A stretch of DNA of 64,000 bases from positions 62,001-126,000 of the forward strand of contig NC_033639.1 of NCBI RefSeq assembly GCF_001540865.1, in the 5' to 3' direction. Source of the stretch: Ananas comosus (taxonomy: Eukaryota; Streptophyta; Magnoliopsida; Poales; Bromeliaceae). The notes below the pieces were generated by a model. It worked only from the letters and a program-made list of their open reading frames with translations, was not told where the DNA came from and made no database searches. Positions 34,666 to 44,826 of the stretch are shown here, one piece after another (within the stretch, counting starts at the first letter, position 1; every line of letters starts with the position of its first letter). The position numbers and the translations under genes were made by a program.

Positions 34666-35366
34666 GGCACTGTCCCAGGGCCGTGGGCAGCGGGAATTCA
34701 ACAGGAGCAAGAACGTTGGAGTTTCAGCACCTATGAGGAATTACTTCGAACAGTGGAGGCGCAACAGGTAACATCAACCAACTAGCATAATTAAGCAACA
34801 GAAGGCTCACACGAGGGTGTACCGAGGTAGTAGCAAGGACTAGTGCTGGTTCTATTGCAATTAGAACAGCACCAGGCCTCAGACAAGCATCATTGGCACC
34901 TCGGCCGAATTACTGTAGCAGGTGTTAATTTCAGACCAAACAAGAGTGAAGCAATCACAGTAGCGTCGAGGGGCAACAATTGGAAAAAAGAGTTCAAATT
35001 CGAAACCAAGAGAAGTGAGATCCCAGGGATCGGTGCTGCGATAGTCGCTTGATTCCGATTCTTAGAATTGTAGAGTCAGTTGCGACATAGCTACCTGCGC
35101 TGCGAGAATCGACTTCGGCTGGATCTCGACAAAAGGAGCCGTAGCGGAATCACACTGATTCTGAGTTTCGCACAGTTCTAGCAGAGCTAATTTCTGCTTG
35201 ATTGTGAAGCTCCCACCTGGTTCCTGCGAACAATTCTCAAGCAGGTAGATCCCACATTGTATAGCTTAGCAAAATTGGTTCGGCATGAGGCAACGAATTT
35301 AAATTCACTAGTAGCTGGTACCAAGGCAAGAGAAGAATTAGTTGCTGTCCAGGGATAGAAGGCAAA

Positions 35367-37751
35367 ATGGCTAATGGAACAAGGTTGCGGCAACAAACCA
35401 CTAGCTATAATCAAAGCTTTGAAGAAGCATTACAAAGTGCTCGGGTTGTTAATCAAAAGTTAGATGTCTTAGTTGAAGCACTACAAAAGGAAGAGGCAAG
35501 GAGGCACGAAATCATGATGCAGGAGAATGCCCGCAGACATGAACAACTCCTAGAGTTGATTAGGAGCCGATTTGTGCATGCTAGAGAAGAAGAGATAACA
35601 GTGCAAGTTCCGACAGAGAAGAATCATCGGCAACAGTACATGCCATACATGGAGTTAAGTTTCCCAGATTTTAACGGAACAGATCCAAAAGGATGGTTAC
35701 GAAATTGCGAGCAGTATTTTGACCGATACCAAGTTCCTGAGCAACAATGGATAGGCATAGCGTCCATGCACATAGAGGGTGATGCACAGTTTTGGAAGCA
35801 AGCATATTTCTTTAACCGACCAAGGGTGAATTGGAGCGAGTTCTCCGATGCAATTTGTAAAAGATTTACAGCGGCGAAAGAGGGGTACCCAATCCGAGAA
35901 TTTAGTACTTGCGAGCAAACCAATTCTATAGAGAGCTGCCAAAAGAATTGTGAAGCCGCAAAAAGATCTGAAATTATGGTGCAGGAGGATGATCACATAC
36001 AGGAAGCTGGAAGTGCAGGGTCGGAGCAAGAGTGTGGTGATTATCTACAGTTGGAGATCAATAGAAAGCCAGAGATAGCATGGAGCGAGCGTGCTAGCAA
36101 GCCAGAAGAGCTACTGAAGCTGCTCGCAGCACAGCCATCTCTACTCAAGCCTGCCCACAATGCCCCAAATGCATACACTACTTCAGCTGAAACTGGAAGT
36201 ACCATAAAAGCTGTTGCCAATACAACTCACAATTCCGAAGAGAGTCTTAATCTTAATCTTGTAGAAGGGGCTGCACCAAGTGAGCAAACAAAGATGCAAG
36301 GGCGGTGCGATGAATACGGAGAGGAGTACATCACGGGGAAGCAATGCAAGAATAGCTCCCTGCATGTGTTACAAGCCCAGAAAAAGGTTGAGATGGGTGC
36401 TGAATCTGAGACAGCAAAAGAAGAAGAAGGTGAGCCACAACAAGTAGAAGGAGGAAATGTCTACGAGGCTAGGAGTATCAAGGAGTCAGGTAACCAAACC
36501 CAATTAATTTTGAATGATGATCGAAACCTGCATAGCCTCATTGACTTCGGGATTGCAAAAGCTACCAGAGTTGAGTTTACTACGGTTGCACCCTTGATAG
36601 TGATAGCAGACCCTGAGCACAAGGTGCTAAGCGAAAATTCTTGCCCTCAGTTTGCAAGAAAGGAGCCAGGACACAAATTCTTTGCTGATTCGAGAGAATT
36701 GAGGCTCGAAAATTCTGACATAGTGCTTAGAATTGATTGGATGAAGGAATATAGGCAAGTGCCTTTTGATCCAGGACCTAACAAGGTGACCACTCGTGGC
36801 ATTGAAGAAAGATTTTCGCAAAGGCTTGTCACCCCAATCAAGCTACCAATGATAATCAAGCAGGGAGTACAAGTAATAGAAGCTCGGCACTATCGGATTA
36901 GATCTGGAGCAATAATGGAGGAATTACATGCTTGCATACAAAAGCCACTTAGAGAAGTTAAAGATTCTACTCAAGAGAAAGAATTTGTCGCAGTTCTGTT
37001 GGGAGTGAACAAGAAATGCTTTGAGATACAACAAATCAGTGATCAACAAGAGGTGGAATTTGCAACAATGCTAAGGCAGCAAGAGAGATCACAAGACTTG
37101 CAGGTACAAGTGCTAAGTCAAATTCTTGGTCCGACAGGAGTTTGCCTTAGGTCAACCCTTGTTAGTTGGTATAAGAGGGGGGTAGCACCAATTATTAAAA
37201 TGCCTCACCCTAGCTCACTGTCATTGGCTTATGAGCAAGCCAAGCTGAAAGAATCTAATAGAGAATTGGGTTATTTCCCTACAATCTATACCTCAATCCC
37301 TTCTGAGAATGCTAGAGTGAACTTGATTGTAAGTTGGTGCAAGCAAAGTGATCAGGTCAAGTGCAATCTTAAGGAGCAACCGAATACAAATTGGTGTCAG
37401 GGAATGAAGCACTATATTGATAAAAGAAGAAGTGAGGGAGTTCTTGAAGGAGAAGAACAAATATACCCAGAATTATTACCCTACAAGCATTCCAGCAAGA
37501 CTATGGAGAAAATTCCAGAGCTCCCATTTTGCCAGTATACACTTTGCCACATCTCAGAGCAAACAAGTCGGGCGGCACGCCGGTTGCGACTGCCTGAAGG
37601 TCCCACGGGTAAGCCCCGCCCCAGCAGGAGCCGCCGTCCATGCTGCCAACCTGAGGTGTTAGGCGAGTGTGGACACAGTTGGAAACGCCTCACACCGGCG
37701 CAAAGGGGGGGCAAGAAAACAGAACAGCTATTAGAATATGGCTTAAAATAA
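35367..37751 (+). CDS. 794-residue Gag-protease remnant polyprotein
   Basis: Structural protein of a Gypsy-type element. Residues 20-75 form a likely coiled coil. Residues 95-170 are a Retrotrans_gag core (FPDFNGTDPKGWL, W-rich pattern, WSEFSDAICKRF). Residues 314-327 (CDEYGEEYITGKQC) replace the usual C-x2-C-G-x(n)-P-G-H-x-C linker and lack the second Cys and the His. Residues 385-465 align with the aspartic protease (HSLID, PQFA, SDIVLRIDWMKEY), but the active-site DSG is DFG (393-395) and the following STHSFI-like stretch is missing, so it should be inactive. Residues 490-520 weakly recall the pre-RT linker (H-x-I-P-L...RPYRY). The C-terminal ~270 residues, including a basic Cys/Arg-rich stretch near 735-760, are unassigned. 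The frame remains open for 2.4 kb, which suggests it is still maintained or was recently. Confidence 0.75.
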   Translation: MANGTRLRQQTTSYNQSFEEALQSARVVNQKLDVLVEALQKEEARRHEIMMQENARRHEQLLELIRSRFVHAREEEITVQVPTEKNHRQQYMPYMELSFPDFNGTDPKGWLRNCEQYFDRYQVPEQQWIGIASMHIEGDAQFWKQAYFFNRPRVNWSEFSDAICKRFTAAKEGYPIREFSTCEQTNSIESCQKNCEAAKRSEIMVQEDDHIQEAGSAGSEQECGDYLQLEINRKPEIAWSERASKPEELLKLLAAQPSLLKPAHNAPNAYTTSAETGSTIKAVANTTHNSEESLNLNLVEGAAPSEQTKMQGRCDEYGEEYITGKQCKNSSLHVLQAQKKVEMGAESETAKEEEGEPQQVEGGNVYEARSIKESGNQTQLILNDDRNLHSLIDFGIAKATRVEFTTVAPLIVIADPEHKVLSENSCPQFARKEPGHKFFADSRELRLENSDIVLRIDWMKEYRQVPFDPGPNKVTTRGIEERFSQRLVTPIKLPMIIKQGVQVIEARHYRIRSGAIMEELHACIQKPLREVKDSTQEKEFVAVLLGVNKKCFEIQQISDQQEVEFATMLRQQERSQDLQVQVLSQILGPTGVCLRSTLVSWYKRGVAPIIKMPHPSSLSLAYEQAKLKESNRELGYFPTIYTSIPSENARVNLIVSWCKQSDQVKCNLKEQPNTNWCQGMKHYIDKRRSEGVLEGEEQIYPELLPYKHSSKTMEKIPELPFCQYTLCHISEQTSRAARRLRLPEGPTGKPRPSRSRRPCCQPEVLGECGHSWKRLTPAQRGGKKTEQLLEYGLK

Positions 37752-37845
37752 GCAATTTTGAAGAAGAAGAATGTGCCGCGAGGGAAGCAAATGGGAGCCC
37801 CAAACCAGTTCAACAAGTTCCATCCTTGAGGACAAGGATGATTTT

Positions 37846-37857
37846 AAGGGGAGGGGA
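37846..37857 (+). promoter_or_regulatory. polypurine tract
   Basis: AAGGGGAGGGGA, one base before the 3' LTR. This is the expected plus-strand primer. Confidence 0.9.
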
Positions 37858-37858
37858 T

Positions 37859-38703
37859 TGTAACAACCCTGAAGAATAAATAGTAGAAGTAGTAGCAGTT
37901 AGCATGGGAGAGTAGTAAAAATGTCAACTTTACAAAGTAGAGCAGAGAAGTGACAGCAGGAGGTTGGTGAGGAGTGAGCTCGGTGGAGCGATCCGGCGGG
38001 AAGGCGTTCGGGCGGAACTCCGGCGGGAAGGCACCTTCGAAGGGGCTCAGGCGAGCTCGACGGAGCTAGGGCATCCTCAGAGCTCGGAGAGAGTGGCGGG
38101 AGGTATGACGGAATCCATGTAGTTGGGGCGCAGGAGAGAGCTGGCGGATCGGGCGGTCGGATTACCGGATCGGGCGTAAAACACGGACCCAAGCCCCGCC
38201 GGGTTGCAGATAGTGCAAAGAAGGGCGGACCCGAGTCCGTTTGCCCGCCTCCCAGGCGGTTTGGACCAAAAAAGCCCACCCGAGGCCCACAAGGCAATCG
38301 GATTCAACCCATCAGGCCTCATTCCCATTTTTGACAAATTGCTGTTAAGTCCTCTTAGGATAGTTTAATTTTAATTCAGTACAAGTTGTTGAGTCACTAT
38401 ATATACCAGAATGTAATTGCAACAACACATCAATGAAAATGAATTAGTCTTTTTCTCCCCCAAAAGTTCTTCTCCAAACCCTTCTTCTTCTCTATCCCTT
38501 ATCTCTATCCCAACTCTTTTCCCTAACCCTCACCTCTCAATCCTCATCTGTCTATCTCTCTACCTCTAATTCTCTTCTCTCTATCTCAATCCCAATTTCT
38601 ATCTCTATTTCCTTACCTCTCTAGCCTCGGTTACCGATTACGTTACCTCGGATCAGCGACCGGAAGCACCAAGAACCTGATCCGAGCCATAAGGGATATT
38701 ACA
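37859..38703 (+). repeat. 3' LTR
   Basis: 845 bp, nearly identical to the 5' LTR, ending TATTACA before GTGTGAGAGA. Confidence 0.9.
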
Positions 38704-38736
38704 GTGTGAGAGAGAGAGAGAGAGGGGGGGGCTCAA

Positions 38737-38853
38737 CAGATCCGACATCTTGATGAGGACCTCGAGTCGGGAGCCGTTCTTGATGTTGAGTCGATGGAAC
38801 TGGATCCAGCCGTGCTCCGGCGGGGGCTCGAGGAGGTGCTTAATCTTGTCGCT
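38737..38853 (-). pseudogene. AXS (pseudogene): AXS exon-1 fragment, duplicate 2
   Basis: The minus strand reads SDKIKHLLEPPPEHGWIQFH, then RLNIKNGSRLEVLIKMSDL, uninterrupted. This corresponds to the AXS segment just before TINLAAICTP at 33507. The donor has decayed (CTG|TTGAGC instead of CTG|GT). It is part of a ~250-bp tandem duplication with 38992-39132 that also includes the downstream GA-rich intron start. Confidence 0.85.
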
Positions 38854-38941
38854 TTAGATGTCCGGAGAAAGGGGGGAGAAGCGGATCTGCAGAAAGGGGG
38901 GCCAATGAGAGCTGCAAGGAGGGACCTGTCAGAGGGAGAGC

Positions 38942-38978
<37 letters not shown>

Positions 38979-38991
38979 AAGGCGAGATCAC

Positions 38992-39132
38992 CAGATCCGA
39001 CATCTTGATGGGGCCCTCGAGTCGGGAGCTGTTATTGATGTTGAGTCGGTGGAACTGGATCCGGCCGTGCTCCGGCGGGGGCTCGAGGGGTGCTTGATCT
39101 TGTCGCTCTAGACGTCGACGGCGAGCACCAGA
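38992..39132 (-). pseudogene. AXS (pseudogene): AXS exon-1 fragment, duplicate 1
   Basis: The minus strand reads LVLAVDV, a TAG stop where AXS has Tyr (TAC), then SDKIKH. A 1-base deletion after KH follows, and then in another frame LEPPPEHGRIQFHRLNINNS to IKMSDL with an intact CTG|GTGATC donor. The 5' side is fused directly to MAEA-like sequence near 39131. Confidence 0.85.
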
Positions 39133-39325
39133 AGGCGGGAGACGAGGGAGGTGAGGTGGGTGACAGCGTCCTCTTTGGACATGGAGTCGTCGACTGAGGC
39201 CACCTACGCGCCGGAAAGGACGGCTGAGACCTCCTCGGCGCACCGCTGGTTTGCCCTGATCGTCCTCCTCGTACGAACTGGTGCTGCAGGTTAAGCGACT
39301 CCGCAACATCGTCGCCGTAGTCGGG
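39131..39325 (-). pseudogene. MAEA-like (pseudogene): MAEA/GID9-like gene fragment
   Basis: The minus strand encodes, in two frames, VAESLNLQHQFVR, then IRANQRCAEEVSAVLSGA, a stop, and VASVDDSMSKEDAVTHLTSL followed by VSRL. This is the N-terminal region of plant MAEA (macrophage erythroblast attacher-like, GID9/FYV10), a CTLH-RING E3 ligase subunit, upstream of its LisH/CTLH domains. About eight residues (PFEHLKK) are missing at the frame change, which indicates a small deletion. The sequence runs without a gap into AXS exon 1. The identification rests on remembered family sequence and should be checked. Confidence 0.7.
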
Positions 39326-39439
39326 ACCGCCGTTGCCCCTTGGGACTCGAACGGCGCGCGGCGGAAAGGAGGATGCGCGTCAGGCAGTGGATGGGCATGG
39401 CTGACCGATGGATCATTAAACACAAGGCTGAGGGAGTTG

Positions 39440-41075
39440 GCTGACCGACATTTTGGGGCTGCGATTACGATTTGTCCTCCCGCCCTTTGCGCTCCTCCGA
39501 CTTATGGGCCTAATTTTGCAAGTCTCAAAAACACGGTAAAGTTCAAGCCACCCAAAATCTCAATTCGTATCGGGCTGCTTTTAGGCCTTTCGTTTTAAAA
39601 TAACAAAACCTTAAGCACGGTCTAACTAATTTGGGCTTATCTTCATCTCACGACCTGCATATCTATCTTATAGACTTTAGGGCCTTTTGTCCAAAAAAAT
39701 ACCCGAAGCCCGGTCGTACTAATTTTAGCCTGTTTTGGAGAACTCAAAGGGGTACGTACCCCCAGGATAATGCTTAAGCACGACTGCACCGCCCAACCTG
39801 CTGCATCTATACAAAAACAAATTTTCTTTTTATGGATGCACCGTAATTGATATTTAAATGGTTTATAAATTAAATAATTTATAGGACAAGGGGCAAGAAA
39901 ATAGAGTGAGCCAAAACATAAATAAATAAGTTTAACATTTTTGGAAAATTCACTTTGTTCTTAACATCCATATGCTCTTAAAATATAGTTTTCAATAATA
40001 TAAAGAAAAGTTGGTTTGACATTAACTAATCAGCTCAAGCGTGCCTTAACTACAATTGTGGTCTAGCCTTGCCTAAAGATAGAAAGAGAAAGCACTGTCA
40101 AGGTCAAATTATATTATTGGGTTTATTAATAATAATTATTAATAATATGCAATAAAGTAACTAAACATAAAATTATCATACTCCACACAACAAGTACAAA
40201 AAATGATTTTGCTAACATGTAATATGGAATACAACGACTATATTATTGTGCATTAAACTACAATTCCACCTTTTCTCTTTCTTTTGTCTCTGGACAAGTT
40301 ACCAAAAAATTTTGTCATTTTGGACTTGCTTTGGACATAGTCATGATTTCATATTGGATTTAAACATATCAACTATATTCATTCGCATTTGATCCACATC
40401 TATAGGCTTGTATACTACAAAGCAATTTGACTTAGATGATGAGGTACGAAAATTATATGAACAAAACGCGAGGTATAATCTGTAAGTACCGACTAGTAAT
40501 GTAATTGGGCACCTGTGAGAACTTTGAATATTCAAAAAAGCCCTTCGTTGGCTGGGGGCGTATGCTTATGTGGGCACTAAGTTGACATACTAAGTTGGCA
40601 TTTCATGAGCCTATGAACCCATTATAAAATGGCAGGTCGTCAGTCAAATATTGCTGTTCATATTTGGACCAGGTTTGTTCATGGCCTATCTATCTATCAT
40701 AATAAAGAATTTTAGACAACTTTCAGGACCAAAGTTGTGTCTAGAATCATGCTGCGGCTCAACCCATTATGTTGACTTTACATTTGAATAAGGCTTGGCC
40801 TCGGAGCTTACTCATAAATCTTTTCATAGGCCTCCAGGCCACATCCGGTCAACACAATTTGGGCTCATGGCCTGTCAATCCTTCAGTATGGGCCTACGGG
40901 CAATCGGTGCTTGTAGGCGCCACATCTTCACAGTCACACTGCATCTAAAACATTGTATTTGGACCGGGCTTTAGCTCATAATCCTACAATTTTCCATTTT
41001 TAGGCCTGTAGGCCACCAGTCAAACACACAAAGCCCGGCCAAACTAAGTTGGCGTAATTTTGGAAAATCAAAAAC
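39440..41075. repeat. degenerate GGCC-rich tandem family, block 1
   Basis: Recurring landmarks in the same order: CCCGGTC-(A/G)TACTAATTT(GGGCCT)-ATTTTG (about 39618, 39711, 41032), GCTCAACCCA (40755), TTTGGACC(G/A)GG (40671, 40960) and TAGGCCTGTAGGCC (41002). The units are badly diverged. No open frame is conserved. Confidence 0.55.
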
Positions 41076-42112
41076 GTGTTATGTTTATCTTATGGAAATC
41101 TTTTTTCCAAAAGCATTCTGAAGCGATTGGAAGGGAAAAAAACAGCTGACTGAATAAACAAAAACAAAATATATCCTTGCATCTGTAAACCAAAAACAAA
41201 CAAAATTGAATGACACTTCTTTCTATTAGAAAGAGATGTTGTCATGATCCATGAACCAATTAGGCCCAACTATCAATTTTAGTGAAAACTTTTCTTTTGT
41301 CAATATGAATATGTGTAATGACCCATGTTACGTGTACAAAAAAAAAAAAAACAAAACAAAACAAAACAAAATGTACATCTTACATCTTTGAATGCAGAGA
41401 TTTAAACAATTTTATTTAATTTTTAATGTACATAAAAAGTTTAATAAGATTAGTGTGAAATATTGGCTCTTCGATGAAAGGGTGTGAGATCTATGCCTAT
41501 TTTCTAGGCATGAGATAGTAATATAAATTTAAATTGAAAGATGCCAATTAATTTTAAACTTATTTATGAATTTTTATACGCATTGTTGTTTATTTGCCAT
41601 GTGTAATTTTTCTAAATGATTTTTCTATATCGTAGACGAGACCAGTAGTAAAGAGCATAGGCTAATTATTTGGGTATTTTGAGGTGAGTTTAATGACATG
41701 ATATGGAAGCTCATTTAGATGAAAATCAAACAAATTGAGCCAATTAATTGATGCATTAATTTGCTACCATACAGTACACTCTCAAATTTTATTTTTATAA
41801 TTGACACATATTTAACTATCGATTTAGTTTTCACTTAAGCAACTTTAGTAGATTAAATTTATTGATAATTTTATCAAATATAATAATTTGAATTATTTTT
41901 TAGCAAATTGAAATATTAGTCAATAGCTAATAGATGTAGATATTGAATTTAACAAAATTCTTACCTTAACTAGTAAAATGTAAATAAAAAATTTCAAATT
42001 TAAGAGGGTGTCAAAACAAAGGAGTCCTCTTAACTAATGGTCTACAGCTGAAGTTGTATGAGTATATTTTCTAAAATAGATTTATGAAAGAAAGAATACC
42101 AAGCCTTCAGAT
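41076..42112. other. AT-rich intergenic, no gene recognised
   Basis: Nothing coding seen. An A-rich run with AAAAC repeats lies at about 41337-41370. Confidence 0.45.
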
Positions 42113-42609
42113 TAGGGGTGTCAACAAGCTCGTTTAATAAATGAGCCAAACATGAGCTGACTCGTTAAAGTATCGAGCCAAAAAATTCAGTTCGTGTTTG
42201 GCTCATTAATAAATGAGCTGAACACGAGCCGGCGAACGAATAATAAATTAAAAGCATTATATTGGATATATATAAAAAATAAATTTATAAAATCCTACTC
42301 GTTAGATTTTGATTTAATGGATAAAACTTTACATATAAATGAGTCTTTTTATAATTGAGCTTGTATATATATAATTATTTATTTATATATATAAATATAT
42401 ATTAAATAAATATAAAATATATGTATTCGAGCTGTTATCGAGATAAATACGAGCGAGCTGACCCTGACTCGTGTTCGGCTCGTTTATTAAACAAGTTGAA
42501 AAATTCAGCTCGTGTTCGGCTCGTTTACTAAACAAGTGATTCGATCTCGAGCTCATTTCAAGCCGAATATGAGCTGGCTCACGAACGGCGAGCTAGATTG
42601 TCACCCCTG
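42113..42609. mobile_element. hAT-type MITE, second copy
   Basis: TAGGGGTGTCA...GTCACCCCTG with flanks CTTCAGAT (42105-42112) and CTTCAGAC (42610-42617), a 7/8 target duplication. It has the same inward-facing GAGCTCG, GCTCGTTTA and GAACACGAGC arrays as 32027-32601, shorter by about 80 bp and in the opposite orientation. Confidence 0.9.
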
Positions 42610-42839
42610 CTTCAGACACAACCTACCTAAATCTAGATTAGCCCATTTGAGGCCGACGCTGTCTGACCCTACTCGTATGTGGGGCCTCAAATATTGACAG
42701 AGATTCGGGCTTGCAGAGGCCTAATACGACTGAATTGGTCCTGAGAATCAGGCCCCGGACCTTTGGTGGTCTATGGGCGGACGAGAAAATCGGATTTGAA
42801 TTGCCAAGCACCCCTAAACGAGAAAGTTAAAGCAGGGTA

Positions 42840-43480
42840 AGCCCATCTCGCATTCACAGCGCCCACCTCGAAATTAATCACGCGTGGGTCGTCGATGAGC
42901 TCACCTGGCTCTAGGTTCTTTGCGTTTTTTTTTTTTTTTCCCTTTTTTCCTTTTTCTTGTTTTGTCGTTATTTAAAATTTCTATATGGAAAGAAAAAGTT
43001 GAAATAAACAGAGGCCCCTCTAAAACTGTCAAATCTTTAGGAGAAATCAATGAAACAACATCAATTCAAATCCTGAATATTCAAATTGATAGAGATATAC
43101 CAAATATATGAGCATTTATATTAAATTGAATAACTATAATTATTTTTTAATAATCAAAACAAAGCAAGTTAACAACTAATAGCTAACAGAGTTATGTAAA
43201 GTAGCATGGCTAAGTTTCGCACAGAGCCCAATTGTTAACAATTAGGCCCGTCCTAAAAAACCCCCACTGAAAAGTTTCGGGCCATATTGACGCAAACGGG
43301 TCTAATTTCACTAAACGGGCAACTCACCAAGGCCGCAGTCACTTGGGCCTGGGAACGGCCGAGGCATCTACTCTTTTCCCCTTCCGATCGCCCGATTATA
43401 GAGCGAACACACTTTCTTTCCTCCCCGACAAGAAACCCTGGAGCGAGCCTCGAGCCCGCCATCAACTGAGGAAACCCTAG
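42840..43480. other. GC-rich, promoter-like flank
   Basis: 43260-43480 is GC-rich with GGGCC and GCCCG motifs and GAAACCCTAGAG just before the hAT insertion, reminiscent of plant 5' leaders (AAACCCTA). No coding exon was identified. Confidence 0.3.
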
Positions 43481-43482
43481 AG

Positions 43483-43975
43483 TAGGTGTGGCAATCCAGC
43501 TCGCTGTTCGCGAGCCAGCTCGTGTTCGGCTCGAAATGAGCTCGAGATCGAATCGCTCGTTTAGTAAACGAGCTGAACACGAGCCGGAATTTTTCGGCTC
43601 GTTTATTAAACGAGTCGAGCACGAGCTGGGGTTAGATCGCTGGTGTTCGGCTCGATAACAGCTCGAATACATATATTTTATATTTATATAATTTATTTAA
43701 TTTATATTTATATATAAATAAATAATTATATTTATAATATATATTTTAATTATTTAATTTTTAGCAAAATAAAAATATAAAGGTGAGCTCAATTATAAAA
43801 AAACTCATTTATATGTAAAGTTTCAACTATCAGATCAAAGTCTAATGGATAAGATTTTACAAATTTATTTTTTATATATATTCAATCTAATCCTTTTAAC
43901 TTATTGTTCGTTGGCTAGCTCGTGAGCTAGCTCGTGTCCGGCTCGTTTATTAACAAGCCGAACACGAGCTGAATA
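43483..43975. mobile_element. hAT-type MITE, third copy, right end lost
   Basis: Starts TAGGTGTGGCAATCCAGCTC and keeps both subterminal AGCTCG/CGAGC arrays and the AT core, but ends at GAACACGAGCTGAAT without a CACCCCTA terminus. Confidence 0.85.
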
Positions 43976-44079
43976 AAATTATATATATATAAAAAAAATC
44001 AAAGAGGGAGACCTCTCTCTCTCTCTCTCTCACTCAGGCAGTCCACGAGGTGAAGCTCACTCGTGGACCGCGCACAAAA

Positions 44080-44282
44080 AGTCCAATGAACTCCGCCATT
44101 TTTTACTGTAGCTTTTTATTTTTCGCTTTTGCGGAGCGGAAAACGAAAACTCCAAATTTTTACGGAATCCATAAAAAAAACTTTCGGAGAAAATTTTTTT
44201 ACAGAGAACCAAACATCAGAAAAATATTTTTCAACTGAAAATTAATTTTCAGACTCTGTTACAGCAAACCAAACACCCCCTT
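44080..44282. mobile_element. terminal fragment of a GGGGGTGTTTGG element
   Basis: The right edge ACCAAACACCCCC|TTA is the classical end of a Tourist/PIF-Harbinger-like element next to a TTA target. The mate end is missing on the left, where a (CT)n run and the truncated hAT copy lie. Confidence 0.5.
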
Positions 44283-44826
44283 AATAATAATGGCAGGATT
44301 TTTTTTTGAGAGAGAGGTGCTACCCGCTTCGTTTATTTCATTTAGAAATACTTAGCTAAAAATGTGAATCAACTAGGATTCGAGCTTAGAATCTCGAATA
44401 CTACCACCAAATCCTTTGCCACTTGCTCTAGGGACGGTCGGTGTAATAATGGCAAGGTTGGTTTTGTTCTTCTTTATTTCCTTTTCGTATTATAGACACT
44501 GTATTGCAGACAGTTTGTAACAAGGCATCCTAATGGAGATGAAAAGCAAGCATGCATCAAAATAGGATAGTTGAATCACAATTTGAGTCGAGGTTGTTAT
44601 TATTATTATTGCACTGTTACGGATCTAGTAGCTCAGGGGAATTTTAGGCGCACATCTAGTAGTTTAGAGGTAATCCTATCTTAGGCAACAAATACTTTGA
44701 GCTACTCCTTTCAAGTCGATGAAGTTTATAAAATGTCAAGCATACATTAATCTTTGAAAACTAGTCATGTATTGTCAATTTGAAATCCGCTGGGGTTCCC
44801 TTTTCTTTGAGACCAAGATACATTTA

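Larger units (their letters stand above)
33805..38703 (+). mobile_element. young Gag-only (non-autonomous) Gypsy-type LTR retrotransposon
   Basis: Two LTRs (33805-34651 and 37859-38703) start TGTAACAACCC and end GATATTACA. They differ by roughly 17 substitutions and one 2-bp indel by eye, about 2%. A primer-binding site follows the left LTR and a purine tract precedes the right one. Flanks GTGTA and GTGTG match at four of five bases. The interior is only 3.2 kb and encodes one long frame with Gag and a crippled protease remnant, with no reverse transcriptase YxDD, RNase H or integrase. It must have been mobilised in trans. It sits in a GT/GA microsatellite inside an intron of the broken AXS gene. 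Confidence 0.9.

Noticed and set aside
38929..39423. 164-codon minus-strand frame as an intact protein
   Set aside because: It strings together a wrong frame of the MAEA-like part with one frame of AXS exon 1. It is a pseudogene chimaera.
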